DNA of 15,761 bases from Thiotrichales bacterium HSG1 (GCA_030378125.1 JAUCGN010000020.1:1-15761); one strand, 5' to 3'; shown: positions 1 to 6,416, counted from the first letter of the stretch. A program made the numbers and translations. The notes: generated by a model from the sequence alone, not told the origin.

Positions 1-152
1 TCTTACTGCCTTTTCCCACATCGCTCACGACACTCGCTCTTTACGATAGCCGCATGGGGCGGTTTGATTCCAGCATCGGATTGCCGAAATCGAGAGGCCA
101 ACTCTCATCTTTAATACAGCATGAAAAGTTTACACTTTTCTTCAGGACACAC
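1..152 (-). mobile_element. Possible 5' end of a group II intron (cut by left edge)
   Basis: This segment is clearly richer in GC than its surroundings, has no convincing ORF, and folds well when read on the minus strand. From position 152 leftwards it begins GTGTG, which matches the GUGYG start of group II introns. A perfect 7-bp stem closed by a GUAA loop (a GNRA tetraloop) follows at 140-123, then further short stems (one with arms GAGAG/CTCTC, one with arms CCGC/GCGG near 62-50). The similarity to the other copies of the neighbouring repeat stops exactly here. A reverse transcriptase, if present, would lie beyond position 1. The assignment rests on the 5' consensus, the folding and the junction, not on a family match. 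It could be another structured RNA or the end of an insertion sequence. Confidence 0.4.
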
Positions 153-155
153 TAG

Positions 156-181
156 GGTGCATAAACGATAGTGTATGCACC
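156..181. repeat. REP-like hairpin, copy A
   Basis: Perfect 8-bp inverted arms GGTGCATA and TATGCACC enclose a 10-nt loop. The same unit occurs at 1006-1031 and 4620-4646, each with one arm mismatch. Its association with a RAYT remnant suggests a REP-family palindrome mobilised by such a transposase. Confidence 0.75.
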
Positions 182-187
182 ACATAG

Positions 188-355
188 ACAGATTTGGTGT
201 ATGACGTTTCACTTAAATATACCTTAAACGAGTTCAATAGGAATCCTATAAATAGAGGTTATGTAGATGAAGCAACACATTGGCGTTATTCAAGTGCTAG
301 AAATTATGCTTATATGGAATATACTATGTGTGATATTTTTATGGAATGGTTTTGA
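188..355 (+). pseudogene. RAYT (IS200-like, REP-associated) transposase C-terminal remnant, copy 1
   Basis: The frame is open from 188 to TGA at 353-355 and encodes about 55 residues that end like a REP-associated tyrosine transposase (Y1 transposase family). The tell-tale tail is NPINRGYVDEATHWRYSSAR, which corresponds to the family's usual N-P-V-K-x-G-L-V ... W-x-x-S-S-x-x-x-Y motif. No start codon, HUH motif or catalytic Tyr region is present, and an in-frame TAG at 185-187 closes the frame upstream. It is therefore a fragment, not an active gene. RAYTs normally move or maintain REP palindromes, and REP-like hairpins sit on both sides here. Confidence 0.7.
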
Positions 356-388
356 TTATTGAGACGACGCAGAGCGTGGAAACTAGGA

Positions 389-409
389 AATAAACTTAAC
401 AACTCTTTT
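389..409 (-). repeat. Relic copy of toxin-gene N-terminal codons
   Basis: These 21 nt are identical to 649-669, which lie inside the RelE-like toxin gene and encode its RVVKFI segment. On the minus strand this copy reads as RKRVVKFIS in one frame. It sits just past the toxin stop codon, at the junction with direct repeat copy 1, and looks like a leftover of a second toxin gene or of a recombination event. Confidence 0.55.
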
Positions 410-429
410 TCTTATATGCCTTAAATGAA

Positions 430-702
430 TTAATAAATATCGCCACGATTACCGGCATATTCAACGTAAATAATTAGTTCATCTTCTACAATGTCATAAA
501 TAAATCTGTAATTTCCAACTCTCAATCTATAGCCATTCCTATTTATCATATTTTTAATATCAATTTGTGTATTTGTTGGATATGGATTTTCCATAAGTTG
601 TATAAATTTATCTTTTATCCTTCTTTTTTCTTGGGGATTTCTACTATTAATAAACTTAACAACTCTTTTGTGATATTTTAATTTATACAAGATTAATCCC
701 AA
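430..702 (-). CDS. RelE/ParE-family toxin
   Basis: A protein of about 90 residues of the RelE/ParE toxin superfamily, the toxic half of a type II toxin-antitoxin module. RelE-type members cleave mRNA in the ribosome and ParE-type members poison gyrase; which applies here cannot be told. The family pattern is visible: N-terminal YKLKYHKRVVKF, then a helical K-rich stretch, ENPYP, and the core YRLRVGNYRFIYDIVEDELIIYVEYAGNRGDIY, with the G-x-Y-R-x-x-Y strand and the terminal Arg-Asp-Tyr region. The frame begins at TTG (702-700), inside the upstream antitoxin gene. A second TTG at 690-688 would give MYKLKYHKRV, which aligns better with the usual N-terminus and has GGGA upstream. No ATG start is available. 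Overlap with the antitoxin gene implies translational coupling. The start is uncertain. Confidence 0.78.
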   Translation of the reverse strand: MGLILYKLKYHKRVVKFINSRNPQEKRRIKDKFIQLMENPYPTNTQIDIKNMINRNGYRLRVGNYRFIYDIVEDELIIYVEYAGNRGDIY

Positions 703-932
703 TTTATAGAATCTGTATCAACATAATTTTCAGGGTATTTTTTATGTTCTTCTCTACCAGCCAAAATATATTTATAATCTTTGTCATTTTGGGTAACTAT
801 CTCAACATCTAATTCATTGTCATCAATATGGTTTTTACTGATAATATTTATATCTTTGCTATCAATGTTTTTAATAATATTAAGAAAATTTTGATAAGAT
901 TTATCATTAACATTAAGAGTTATTGTGTACAT
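693..932 (-). CDS. Antitoxin partner of the RelE/ParE toxin
   Basis: A 79-residue protein directly upstream of the toxin and overlapping its start, the normal antitoxin-first order. I place the start at the ATG at 932-930, because AGGA lies 5 nt before it. The longer frame reaching 998 adds a hydrophobic, unconvincing N-terminus. The N-terminal part (YTITLNVNDKSYQNFLNIIKN) could form a small dimerising or DNA-binding fold. The C-terminal part is polar and charged (AGREEHKKYPENY), like the tail that wraps the toxin in RelB/Phd-type antitoxins. The exact antitoxin family is not recognised. The call depends mainly on the pairing, so the role is inferred. Such antitoxins usually repress their own promoter. 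Confidence 0.62.
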   Translation of the reverse strand: MYTITLNVNDKSYQNFLNIIKNIDSKDINIISKNHIDDNELDVEIVTQNDKDYKYILAGREEHKKYPENYVDTDSINWD

Positions 933-1005
933 TATGTTCCTAAATATAAATTTACTAGTTTTATAAATTACTCCATACAAATAAAAAAAGCAAGACATCT
1001 CGTTG

Positions 1006-1031
1006 GGTGTATAAACAATAGTGTATGCACC
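1006..1031. repeat. REP-like hairpin, copy B
   Basis: Arms GGTGTATA and TATGCACC around a 10-nt loop. One position forms a G-T pair relative to copy A, and the loop differs by one base. Confidence 0.7.
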
Positions 1032-1075
1032 ACATAGACAGATTTGGTGTATGACGTTTCACTTATATACCCTAA

Positions 1076-1201
1076 CGAGTTTATAGGAATCTTATAAATA
1101 GAAATTATGTAGATGAAGCAACACATTGGCGTTATTCAAGTGCTAGAAATTATGCTCATATGGAAAATACTATGTGTGATATTTTTATGGAATGGTTTTG
1201 A
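1076..1201 (+). pseudogene. RAYT transposase C-terminal remnant, copy 2
   Basis: This encodes the same transposase tail as copy 1, ending in MCDIFMEWF and TGA at 1199-1201. The conserved Pro of the NP motif is changed (NLINRNYVDE) and the Gly is lost. The frame is closed by TAA at 1073-1075. Small deletions upstream have shifted the frame relative to copy 1. It is decaying independently of copy 1, as expected of a non-functional fragment. Confidence 0.68.
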
Positions 1202-1263
1202 CTATTGAGACGACGCAGAGCGTGGGAACTAGGAAATGTTTTTGTTGGGAATAATATGAAATG

Positions 1264-1293
1264 TTGGATAAATTTTAAGTTTGTTGATATAAT
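1264..1293 (+). promoter_or_regulatory. Possible sigma-70 promoter for the GAF kinase operon
   Basis: A perfect TATAAT lies at 1288-1293, 27 nt before the first ATG of the operon. A weak -35 candidate, TTGGAT (1264-1269), lies 18 nt upstream of it. The region is very AT-rich, so a chance match is possible. Confidence 0.35.
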
Positions 1294-1320
1294 TAATTAG
1301 AACAGTTAACCATTAACATA

Positions 1321-1686
1321 ATGACCATTATGAATAACGAAATAGATAATACAAATAAAATTGAAAAAACAATCAAAGCACTAAAAGATATTGCTATTGC
1401 TGTTGCCGGGTCATCTAATTTAGATTCTTTGCTTCAGAATATTGTTGATACATGCGTTAAATTATCAGATGCTTTCAAGAGAAGCCTTATTTTTAATTAT
1501 GATAAAAACACAAATGAATTGATTATGCGAGCAGAAAATGGCAATATTGCTAATTTAAAATATGTTGCAAAATACAGTATTGAAAAACACAATAATTTTA
1601 CTGGATTAACTCTATATATTTTTACCACTAATGAGATACTAACTCTTAATTCTTTTGAAGAGATAAAAAACACCCTGTTCATTTAA
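1321..1686 (+). CDS. Short truncated GAF-domain protein
   Basis: A 121-residue protein resembling the first two thirds of a GAF domain. An N-terminal helix (KIEKTIKALKDIAIAVAGSSNLDSLLQ, shared in pattern with the entries of the GAF domains in the next gene) is followed by DTCVKLSDAFKRSLIFNYDKNTNELIMRAENG and a G-L-T...T turn. The final strands with the usual ALPL...GVI core are missing, so it is probably truncated. It lies in the same reading frame as the downstream kinase but is separated from it by two in-frame stops (1684-1686 and 1690-1692). It may be the remnant of a first GAF domain of a once longer kinase, or a small regulator. ATG codons at 1321 and 1330 are both possible starts. Neither has a strong Shine-Dalgarno sequence. 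Confidence 0.6.
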   Translation: MTIMNNEIDNTNKIEKTIKALKDIAIAVAGSSNLDSLLQNIVDTCVKLSDAFKRSLIFNYDKNTNELIMRAENGNIANLKYVAKYSIEKHNNFTGLTLYIFTTNEILTLNSFEEIKNTLFI

Positions 1687-1695
1687 AGGTAATTT

Positions 1696-3519
1696 ATGAA
1701 ACGTGAAGAACAATCTACCAAAATCACTAATGTTCTTGCTGATTTGACAAATGCAGTAGCTGATAAATTTGACTTACAAGAGTTGTTAAATCAAACTCTC
1801 ACAACAACGATGACAATATTAGAGGCCGAAGCTTGTTCTATTTTTCTGAAAAAAGAAGATAATCCAAATATTTTGATATGTAAAGAAGGCATTGGTTATG
1901 CTGAAAATATAAAAGGAGCAACTTGCAAAATTGGAGAAGGGGTAACTGGCACAATTGCATCTACTGGCAAATATAAAAAAATAGATAATAGAGAGGAATT
2001 AAATAGGTATAGATTGTCGCTTTGGAAAGAAGAATACAGAAATAAACACTGGAAAGGTGAGAAAGAATTTCGTAATTTACTTGCTTTGCCACTAATACTT
2101 GAAAATGAAACACTTGGTGTTATCAAAGTAGAAAACAAAACAAATGGTAACAGTTTTTCGGATGATAATTTAATTACTTTTCGGATTATTGCGACTGTTA
2201 TTACACTTATCATACATAAAACGTTATTGCAAAAACAAAAAGAACAACAAGTACAAATATCTCAAGAACAGAAAGAACGACAAACACAAGCGGTTAGGGA
2301 GGTTGTGAGTGATATTGCTGGAGAATTAGATTTAACCAAATTACTAAATAAAATAACTAATACTGTTATGGAAAACTTCCATGCAGAAGTTATTTCTATA
2401 TTTCTTAAGTCAGATGATAAACCTGATATTATTGAATGTGTTGCGGCTGCTGGTTATGCTAAGAGTTTATTGAGTATCTCACGATTGGAAGGTGAACCTG
2501 CTTTTTATGAAATTGGTAAAGGATTTACTGGAACGATTGCTAAAACAGGTGAAGAATTTAATATGAGAAATAAGGAACAATTTGATGAACTGACTGAAAG
2601 GAAAATTTGGAAAAAACAATATAATGAAGAACAATTTAGTGGTGCAGGAGACTTATGTCGTAATATTATGGCTCTCCCATTAAGGCGAAAAGATGACATA
2701 TTTGGTGTCATTAAAGTAGAAAATAAGATTAAAAAATATGGAAAATATTTTTCTTATGATGATTTTGAGACATTCAAAACAATAGCCAACATTGTATCAC
2801 TTGTAATTGAGAATGCCAAATTAAGTCAAAAAATTGCTGATCAATTAACCGAAGTAACATTGATGGCTTCTCACAAGATAAATAATCAAGTTACAAGTTA
2901 TGTTGGTATAAAAAGGCTATTGCAAAGAGAAGGTAAAACGCAAAAAGTTATTGATAGACTTGATGAAACAACTCAGAATTTATCGAAAATCATACAAGAC
3001 TTGAATTACTTTGCTAAACCAATTGCTCTAGATTTGGATACCAACAATAACATTAACAAAGTCATTAGGGATGTTGTTGAAGTTTTAGATAAAGGTTTTA
3101 CAGATTTAATTCGTGTATCACACAACCTTGACAAAAATATACCAAAGTGTCGTTTTGATGTGGCAAGATTTTCAGAAAGTATTACGCAACTGATTAACAA
3201 TGCAAGTAAAGCAATTGATAGTTCTAATAACAAAATTGGAAATATACTTATTTCGACAGAACTGATTGAAAACTGGAATAACAGTCCTGCCATAGAAGTT
3301 AAAGTGAGTGACGATGGCCCCGGTATTCCTAATAAAGAAGATAACAAAAATGAGTATATTGATATATTCAAACCATATATTACTACTGATCCACAAGGTA
3401 CTGGCTTAGGTTTAGCTACCGTTAAAAAATTGATAGAGGCACACTGTGGGGAAATTGAAAATGTTCCTCAGAACGAAGGAGCCTGTTTTAAAATTATTAT
3501 TCCTATTATAAAATCATAA
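1696..3519 (+). CDS. Cytoplasmic GAF-GAF sensor histidine kinase
   Basis: A 607-residue sensor kinase with no membrane helix or signal peptide, so its input is probably cytoplasmic. GAF1 spans about residues 20-178 and GAF2 about 205-373, each with the core LALPL/MALPL...GVIKVENK. They are separated by a Gln/Lys-rich coiled coil (about 178-202). The dimerisation region carries the likely phospho-acceptor His393 in ASHKINNQ, a departure from the usual SHE-x-R-x-P. The ATPase domain has an N-box (LINNAS, about 499-504), the G1 motif DDGPG (about 539-543) and the G2 motif GTGLGL (568-573). All motifs needed for activity appear intact. AAAGG lies 6 nt before the ATG. The next gene starts 4 nt after the stop. 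The ligand of the GAF domains is unknown. The obvious partner is the receiver protein two genes downstream. Confidence 0.88.
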   Translation: MKREEQSTKITNVLADLTNAVADKFDLQELLNQTLTTTMTILEAEACSIFLKKEDNPNILICKEGIGYAENIKGATCKIGEGVTGTIASTGKYKKIDNREELNRYRLSLWKEEYRNKHWKGEKEFRNLLALPLILENETLGVIKVENKTNGNSFSDDNLITFRIIATVITLIIHKTLLQKQKEQQVQISQEQKERQTQAVREVVSDIAGELDLTKLLNKITNTVMENFHAEVISIFLKSDDKPDIIECVAAAGYAKSLLSISRLEGEPAFYEIGKGFTGTIAKTGEEFNMRNKEQFDELTERKIWKKQYNEEQFSGAGDLCRNIMALPLRRKDDIFGVIKVENKIKKYGKYFSYDDFETFKTIANIVSLVIENAKLSQKIADQLTEVTLMASHKINNQVTSYVGIKRLLQREGKTQKVIDRLDETTQNLSKIIQDLNYFAKPIALDLDTNNNINKVIRDVVEVLDKGFTDLIRVSHNLDKNIPKCRFDVARFSESITQLINNASKAIDSSNNKIGNILISTELIENWNNSPAIEVKVSDDGPGIPNKEDNKNEYIDIFKPYITTDPQGTGLGLATVKKLIEAHCGEIENVPQNEGACFKIIIPIIKS

Positions 3520-3523
3520 AATC

Positions 3524-4018
3524 ATGGAATTATCAAAAGAAAAAATTGCTATATCAGAGATAAAAACTGCTTTATCAGAAATTTTTTTGCATTGTTTGTG
3601 GTTTATTTTGACGTTTATAGCGGGTTTTATATTCCATATATTTTGGCTTTATATTATGAATCATAAAGATTTCTCATTTCAAAATATTATTTTAAGTGGA
3701 AATCTTTTATTATTTTTAATGGCTATTACAGCATCAGTTTTTATAGATTATGTTGTTTTTGGAGAATATCTGAAAAATGTACAAAATGCTTCCTTTAGAG
3801 TAGCATTGATGGGATTACTTATCATGTTTTTACTCTCTTCTTGTGCAGTAACTTTAGTACAAGGAAGAGCAATACTATTGCAACAAAAGGTAGACGAGTT
3901 TGAATTTATTTTGGCTATAAATATAACATTACTTATTTGCACCTTCATTTATGCAATTATTACTAGATTTCTTTCAAAGAAAGTACACATACGAGATGAT
4001 AAACCCAATGGAATTTGA
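3524..4018 (+). CDS. Four-helix integral membrane protein, unknown function
   Basis: A 164-residue protein with four strongly hydrophobic segments at about 21-45, 54-78, 91-113 and 125-149. Both termini are charged and probably cytoplasmic. I recognise no family. The loop between helices 3 and 4 (QGRAILLQQKVDEFE) is short and polar. The gene starts 4 nt after the kinase stop with no clear ribosome site of its own, and its end overlaps the start of the receiver gene. It is thus very likely translated in step with both and works with them. Possible roles, all inferred, are a membrane partner for the single-helix receiver protein, a transducer, or an output channel. Confidence 0.65.
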   Translation: MELSKEKIAISEIKTALSEIFLHCLWFILTFIAGFIFHIFWLYIMNHKDFSFQNIILSGNLLLFLMAITASVFIDYVVFGEYLKNVQNASFRVALMGLLIMFLLSSCAVTLVQGRAILLQQKVDEFEFILAINITLLICTFIYAIITRFLSKKVHIRDDKPNGI

Positions 4019-4598
4019 TTATGCTAAATTTTATGGCTATTTAATGCAATTTTTTTTCCCCCTTGCGGCAATTTTGACAGGACTTTTTGTTTGGGCAACT
4101 TATCCTGCAATAGTTAGAAAAATATTCATTAACTCTGAACATATCCATATGAAACAAAAATATCAAAATGTTTTACAACGCCTTAAAACTTTTCTTATTG
4201 TTGATGATGAAGAACGTATATGTGAAGACATAAAATCTGAACTAGAATATTTGGGGAATAATCGAGTTATAACTTCTGAGAGAATTCAAGAAGCAAAATC
4301 TGTTATAGATTCTAAAAACTTAAATTATGCCATCATTGATTTAAAACTTGACAATACTACGGCATATGGTGGTATGAAAATTTATTCTTATATCAAAAAG
4401 AATAAGCCAGATATAAAAACTATTATAATATCTGGATTTCCGTTTGAAGGTATTAAATATGGACTTATGAAGGAACTATTACGAGAAGATTTACCCGAGA
4501 ATGAAATTGATGTAATTGAACGATATTATGTTTATAAAGGTGGAACAGAGGATTATATAGAAGTAATTTTAAGCAAATTAGGATTTAATCTTTCTTAA
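3996..4598 (+). CDS. Membrane-anchored receiver-domain protein
   Basis: About 200 residues. One hydrophobic helix (about residues 13-40 counted from this start) is followed by a linker and a response-regulator receiver domain. The receiver has the acidic pair in FLIVDDEE (D70, D71), the phospho-acceptor Asp115 in YAIIDLKLD, Ser146 in the Thr/Ser position (TIIISGF), and the conserved Lys181 in YVYKGG. The domain should therefore accept phosphate, presumably from the GAF kinase upstream. There is no DNA-binding or enzymatic output domain; the protein ends shortly after the receiver. Output must come from contact with another protein, plausibly the four-helix protein. I chose the ATG at 3996. 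ATG 4008 also fits, and the frame is open back to 3951. The start overlaps the previous gene. A receiver tethered at its N-terminus is uncommon. Confidence 0.78.
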   Translation: MINPMEFDYAKFYGYLMQFFFPLAAILTGLFVWATYPAIVRKIFINSEHIHMKQKYQNVLQRLKTFLIVDDEERICEDIKSELEYLGNNRVITSERIQEAKSVIDSKNLNYAIIDLKLDNTTAYGGMKIYSYIKKNKPDIKTIIISGFPFEGIKYGLMKELLREDLPENEIDVIERYYVYKGGTEDYIEVILSKLGFNLS

Positions 4599-4619
4599 CT
4601 CTATCTTGTTAGTTAGTAG

Positions 4620-4646
4620 GGTACATAAACGATAGTGTCATGCACC
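4620..4646. repeat. REP-like hairpin, copy C
   Basis: Arms GGTACAT and ATGCACC with one mismatched position. The unit matches copies A and B over 4619-4656, then diverges just after the shared AGACAG, so only the hairpin module and a short flank are present, without the transposase tail. Confidence 0.65.
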
Positions 4647-4660
4647 ACATAGACAGCCGG

Positions 4661-4767
4661 GTAGGGTCGGTGCAATGAAATGAAACCGACCAAACATAAA
4701 TCCAATCAATAATTTATGTATTTTTTATATCATAATGGTCACAAACGCTTTGCTCCACCGACCCTAC
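4661..4767. mobile_element. Miniature inverted-repeat (MITE/REPIN-like) element
   Basis: A 12-bp perfect inverted repeat, GTAGGGTCGGTG (4661-4672) and CACCGACCCTAC (4756-4767), bounds a 107-nt AT-rich element with no coding capacity. The left end forms its own small hairpin, GGTCGG (4665-4670) with CCGACC (4686-4691). Paired palindromes in inverted orientation are the organisation of REPINs, which are moved by RAYT transposases. The RAYT remnants elsewhere in the window fit this, but no target-site duplication was identified. Confidence 0.65.
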
Positions 4768-4783
4768 AAAACTCACAAGTTTA

Positions 4784-5533
4784 CTATATATTACGATTTT
4801 TCCCTAAAAAATTCACAAACAACGCAATAATTCCCAGCATCCAAACAATCACTGCTCCACTAGGTAAATCTAAAACAGATGAGAAAATTAAACCTAATCC
4901 ATATCCAAGAATACCAATAATATAAGCTAAAATTAAAGATATTGCATGGCCACGGCTACCAAGTGCTGGAATAATAAGACTGGCAAATACTAAATAGACT
5001 CCAACCAGTTGTACAGAGCTAGTCACAGCAATGGCAAATAATAAGTAAAATCCCATATGCCTATTGAGTTTGAACCCAAACCATATTGTTAATATAAATC
5101 CAGTAATAACAGCAAGAGGTATTAATTGAGCCCAAGTAATCCACAAAATTTGCCCAACTAATAATTCCTTTAGTTGTTCTCCTCCATGCGGATTGTTAGC
5201 TAATAATAAAATGCTACCGGTTGCAGCCAATATAAAAGTAACTCCAATCAAGGCTTCTTGGATTTGCGAATGGTGTTTCTCCAATAGGCTAAATCCCCAA
5301 GCACCCAACAAAGCACTGCCTACAGCTATTAATTGTACTTCCCAACCATGAGTTTCAAAACCAAGTCGAGATGCGAGAATAACGCCTAATCCAGCCAATT
5401 GAGCAATAGCTAAGTCAATGAAAATAATTCCACGTTTGAACACTTCCTGTCCCAACGGTACATGGGTCGCTAATACTAACAGACCAGCAACAAAGGCCGG
5501 TCCTAGGATAGTTATATCCAACCACTCTATCAT
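4784..5533 (-). CDS. znuB: ZnuB-like metal (zinc) ABC transporter permease
   Basis: A 249-residue inner-membrane protein of the ABC-3 permease family, which carries Zn or Mn across the inner membrane. It has about seven to eight hydrophobic segments. Early on it has the cytoplasmic coupling-loop region GQEVFKRGIIFIDLAIAQLAGLG, in the place of the family's RxxSFxGDALSHAxLPG. Near residues 185-195 it has the typical VYLVFASLIIPALG. Its ATG overlaps the stop of the binding-protein gene by 4 nt (ATGA), a sign of coupled translation. The substrate is inferred from the neighbouring binding protein and His-rich porin. The IDLAIAQ variant of the loop marks a divergent subgroup. No ATPase gene lies in the window. 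Confidence 0.85.
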   Translation of the reverse strand: MIEWLDITILGPAFVAGLLVLATHVPLGQEVFKRGIIFIDLAIAQLAGLGVILASRLGFETHGWEVQLIAVGSALLGAWGFSLLEKHHSQIQEALIGVTFILAATGSILLLANNPHGGEQLKELLVGQILWITWAQLIPLAVITGFILTIWFGFKLNRHMGFYLLFAIAVTSSVQLVGVYLVFASLIIPALGSRGHAISLILAYIIGILGYGLGLIFSSVLDLPSGAVIVWMLGIIALFVNFLGKNRNI

Positions 5534-6405
5534 TTTAATACCGTTGCAATTTGGTTTACAGTACGCTCAAACCAATGTATCAAATTTTCTTCTGTGGCTG
5601 GGCTAAAGTCTAAGGCTACAACAGGAATATCAGTTTTTTGGGCTAACCAGTTAGCTGCTTTGCCATCTTGATAGTTGGCGTAAATAATCATTTGAGCTGG
5701 TGATTGTTGCAAAGTAGCAAGTAACCGACTTAAATGGGAACTGGTTGGAGGAATTCCGGGCTTTGGTTCTAATGTGGCAGTTTTTTTTAAACCTAACCAC
5801 TGTTGCAGATAAAGCCAACTGTTGTGATACACAACCATGGATTTGCCGGTAAATATTTGTTTATCCCACTTATTCATCATTGCTTGCCATGCTTGACTAA
5901 AAGATTCTAGTTTAGTTTGATAAGTAGATTGATTAGCTGGATCAATTTTTATCAAGGTTTCAGTCAAACTTTTAGCCACTTGCAACATTCTTTCAGGGTC
6001 AAGATGGATATGAGGATTGCCACTACTATGCACATCTCCTTGACTACGATCCAATTGAGTTGGTTTGTCAAGTAAGGTAACGTGATCTGTTGCCATAAAA
6101 TAGCCGAGTTGTCCAACTTGAATCCTCGAATTACCAGATTTACGTAATAACAACGGTAACCAACCAATTTCAAGTTCTGCACCAGTACAAATTAACAAAT
6201 CTGCACGTCTTGCTTTAGCGATTAAACTAGGACGAGCTTGAATATGATGCGGGTCTTGTTGATTGGTGGTTGCAGTGTAAATTTGCTCACCACCCAACAT
6301 TCTGGCTAACTCAGCCCATTCTGGTTCACAAGCAAATATTCGCACATTCGCTTGACTTGAACTGGCAACTAGTAGTAAAAATAATAATATGAATTTTTTA
6401 AACAT
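5530..6405 (-). CDS. znuA: ZnuA-like periplasmic metal-binding protein
   Basis: A 291-residue solute-binding protein of the cluster 9 (ZnuA/TroA) family that hands zinc or manganese to the permease. A signal peptide spans residues 1-19 (MFKKFILLFLLLVASSSQA, cleavage before NV). Probable metal ligands are His53 in DPHH, His132 in PHIHLDP, His194 in VYHNSW, and Asp266 in VALDF. Three His plus one acid is the usual family set. The family's long His-rich loop is largely absent; only DVHSSGNPHIH remains. AAGGA lies about 8 nt before the ATG, inside the end of the porin gene region. Overlap with the permease gene places it in one operon with that gene. Confidence 0.88.
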   Translation of the reverse strand: MFKKFILLFLLLVASSSQANVRIFACEPEWAELARMLGGEQIYTATTNQQDPHHIQARPSLIAKARRADLLICTGAELEIGWLPLLLRKSGNSRIQVGQLGYFMATDHVTLLDKPTQLDRSQGDVHSSGNPHIHLDPERMLQVAKSLTETLIKIDPANQSTYQTKLESFSQAWQAMMNKWDKQIFTGKSMVVYHNSWLYLQQWLGLKKTATLEPKPGIPPTSSHLSRLLATLQQSPAQMIIYANYQDGKAANWLAQKTDIPVVALDFSPATEENLIHWFERTVNQIATVLK

Positions 6406-6416
6406 TGCCTGTTTCC

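Larger units (their letters stand above)
155..391 (+). repeat. Long direct repeat, copy 1
   Basis: A unit of about 237 nt that recurs, slightly diverged, at 1005-1237 with roughly a dozen substitutions and a few small deletions. In order it holds a REP-like hairpin (156-181), the end of a dead RAYT transposase (188-355), and a short ACGC/GCGT hairpin (367-377) followed by the motif CGTGG. Similarity to copy 2 stops at the shared AGGAAAT. The order hairpin, transposase tail, hairpin resembles a RAYT gene flanked by its own REP sequences, reduced by deletion. Confidence 0.85.
1005..1237 (+). repeat. Long direct repeat, copy 2
   Basis: The second copy of the 155-391 unit, in the same orientation, enclosing the toxin-antitoxin module between the two. 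It carries a few single-base losses relative to copy 1 in the region before the transposase tail. The REP-like hairpin lies at 1006-1031, the tail at 1076-1201, and the ACGC/GCGT hairpin at 1213-1223. Recombination between the copies would delete the toxin-antitoxin pair. Confidence 0.85.
4599..4783. other. Intergenic gap between convergent operons, filled by repeats
   Basis: The receiver gene and the zinc permease gene converge here. The space is almost wholly occupied by a REP-like hairpin and a miniature inverted-repeat element. No classical hairpin plus T-run terminator is seen for either operon. The palindromes may serve that role in both directions. Confidence 0.5.

Noticed and set aside
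693..998. Longer antitoxin starting at 998
   Set aside because: The extra 22 residues are hydrophobic and unlike an antitoxin, while the ATG at 932 has AGGA at good spacing.
828..1037. Plus-strand ORF of 69 codons
   Set aside because: It is antisense to the antitoxin gene and runs into the repeat; no family resemblance.
155..1237. CRISPR array
   Set aside because: Only two long repeats with a coding module between them; no short regular repeats or spacers.
155..1237. Composite transposon carrying the toxin-antitoxin pair
   Set aside because: The flanking units lack an intact transposase and no target duplication was identified, so I report only direct repeats.
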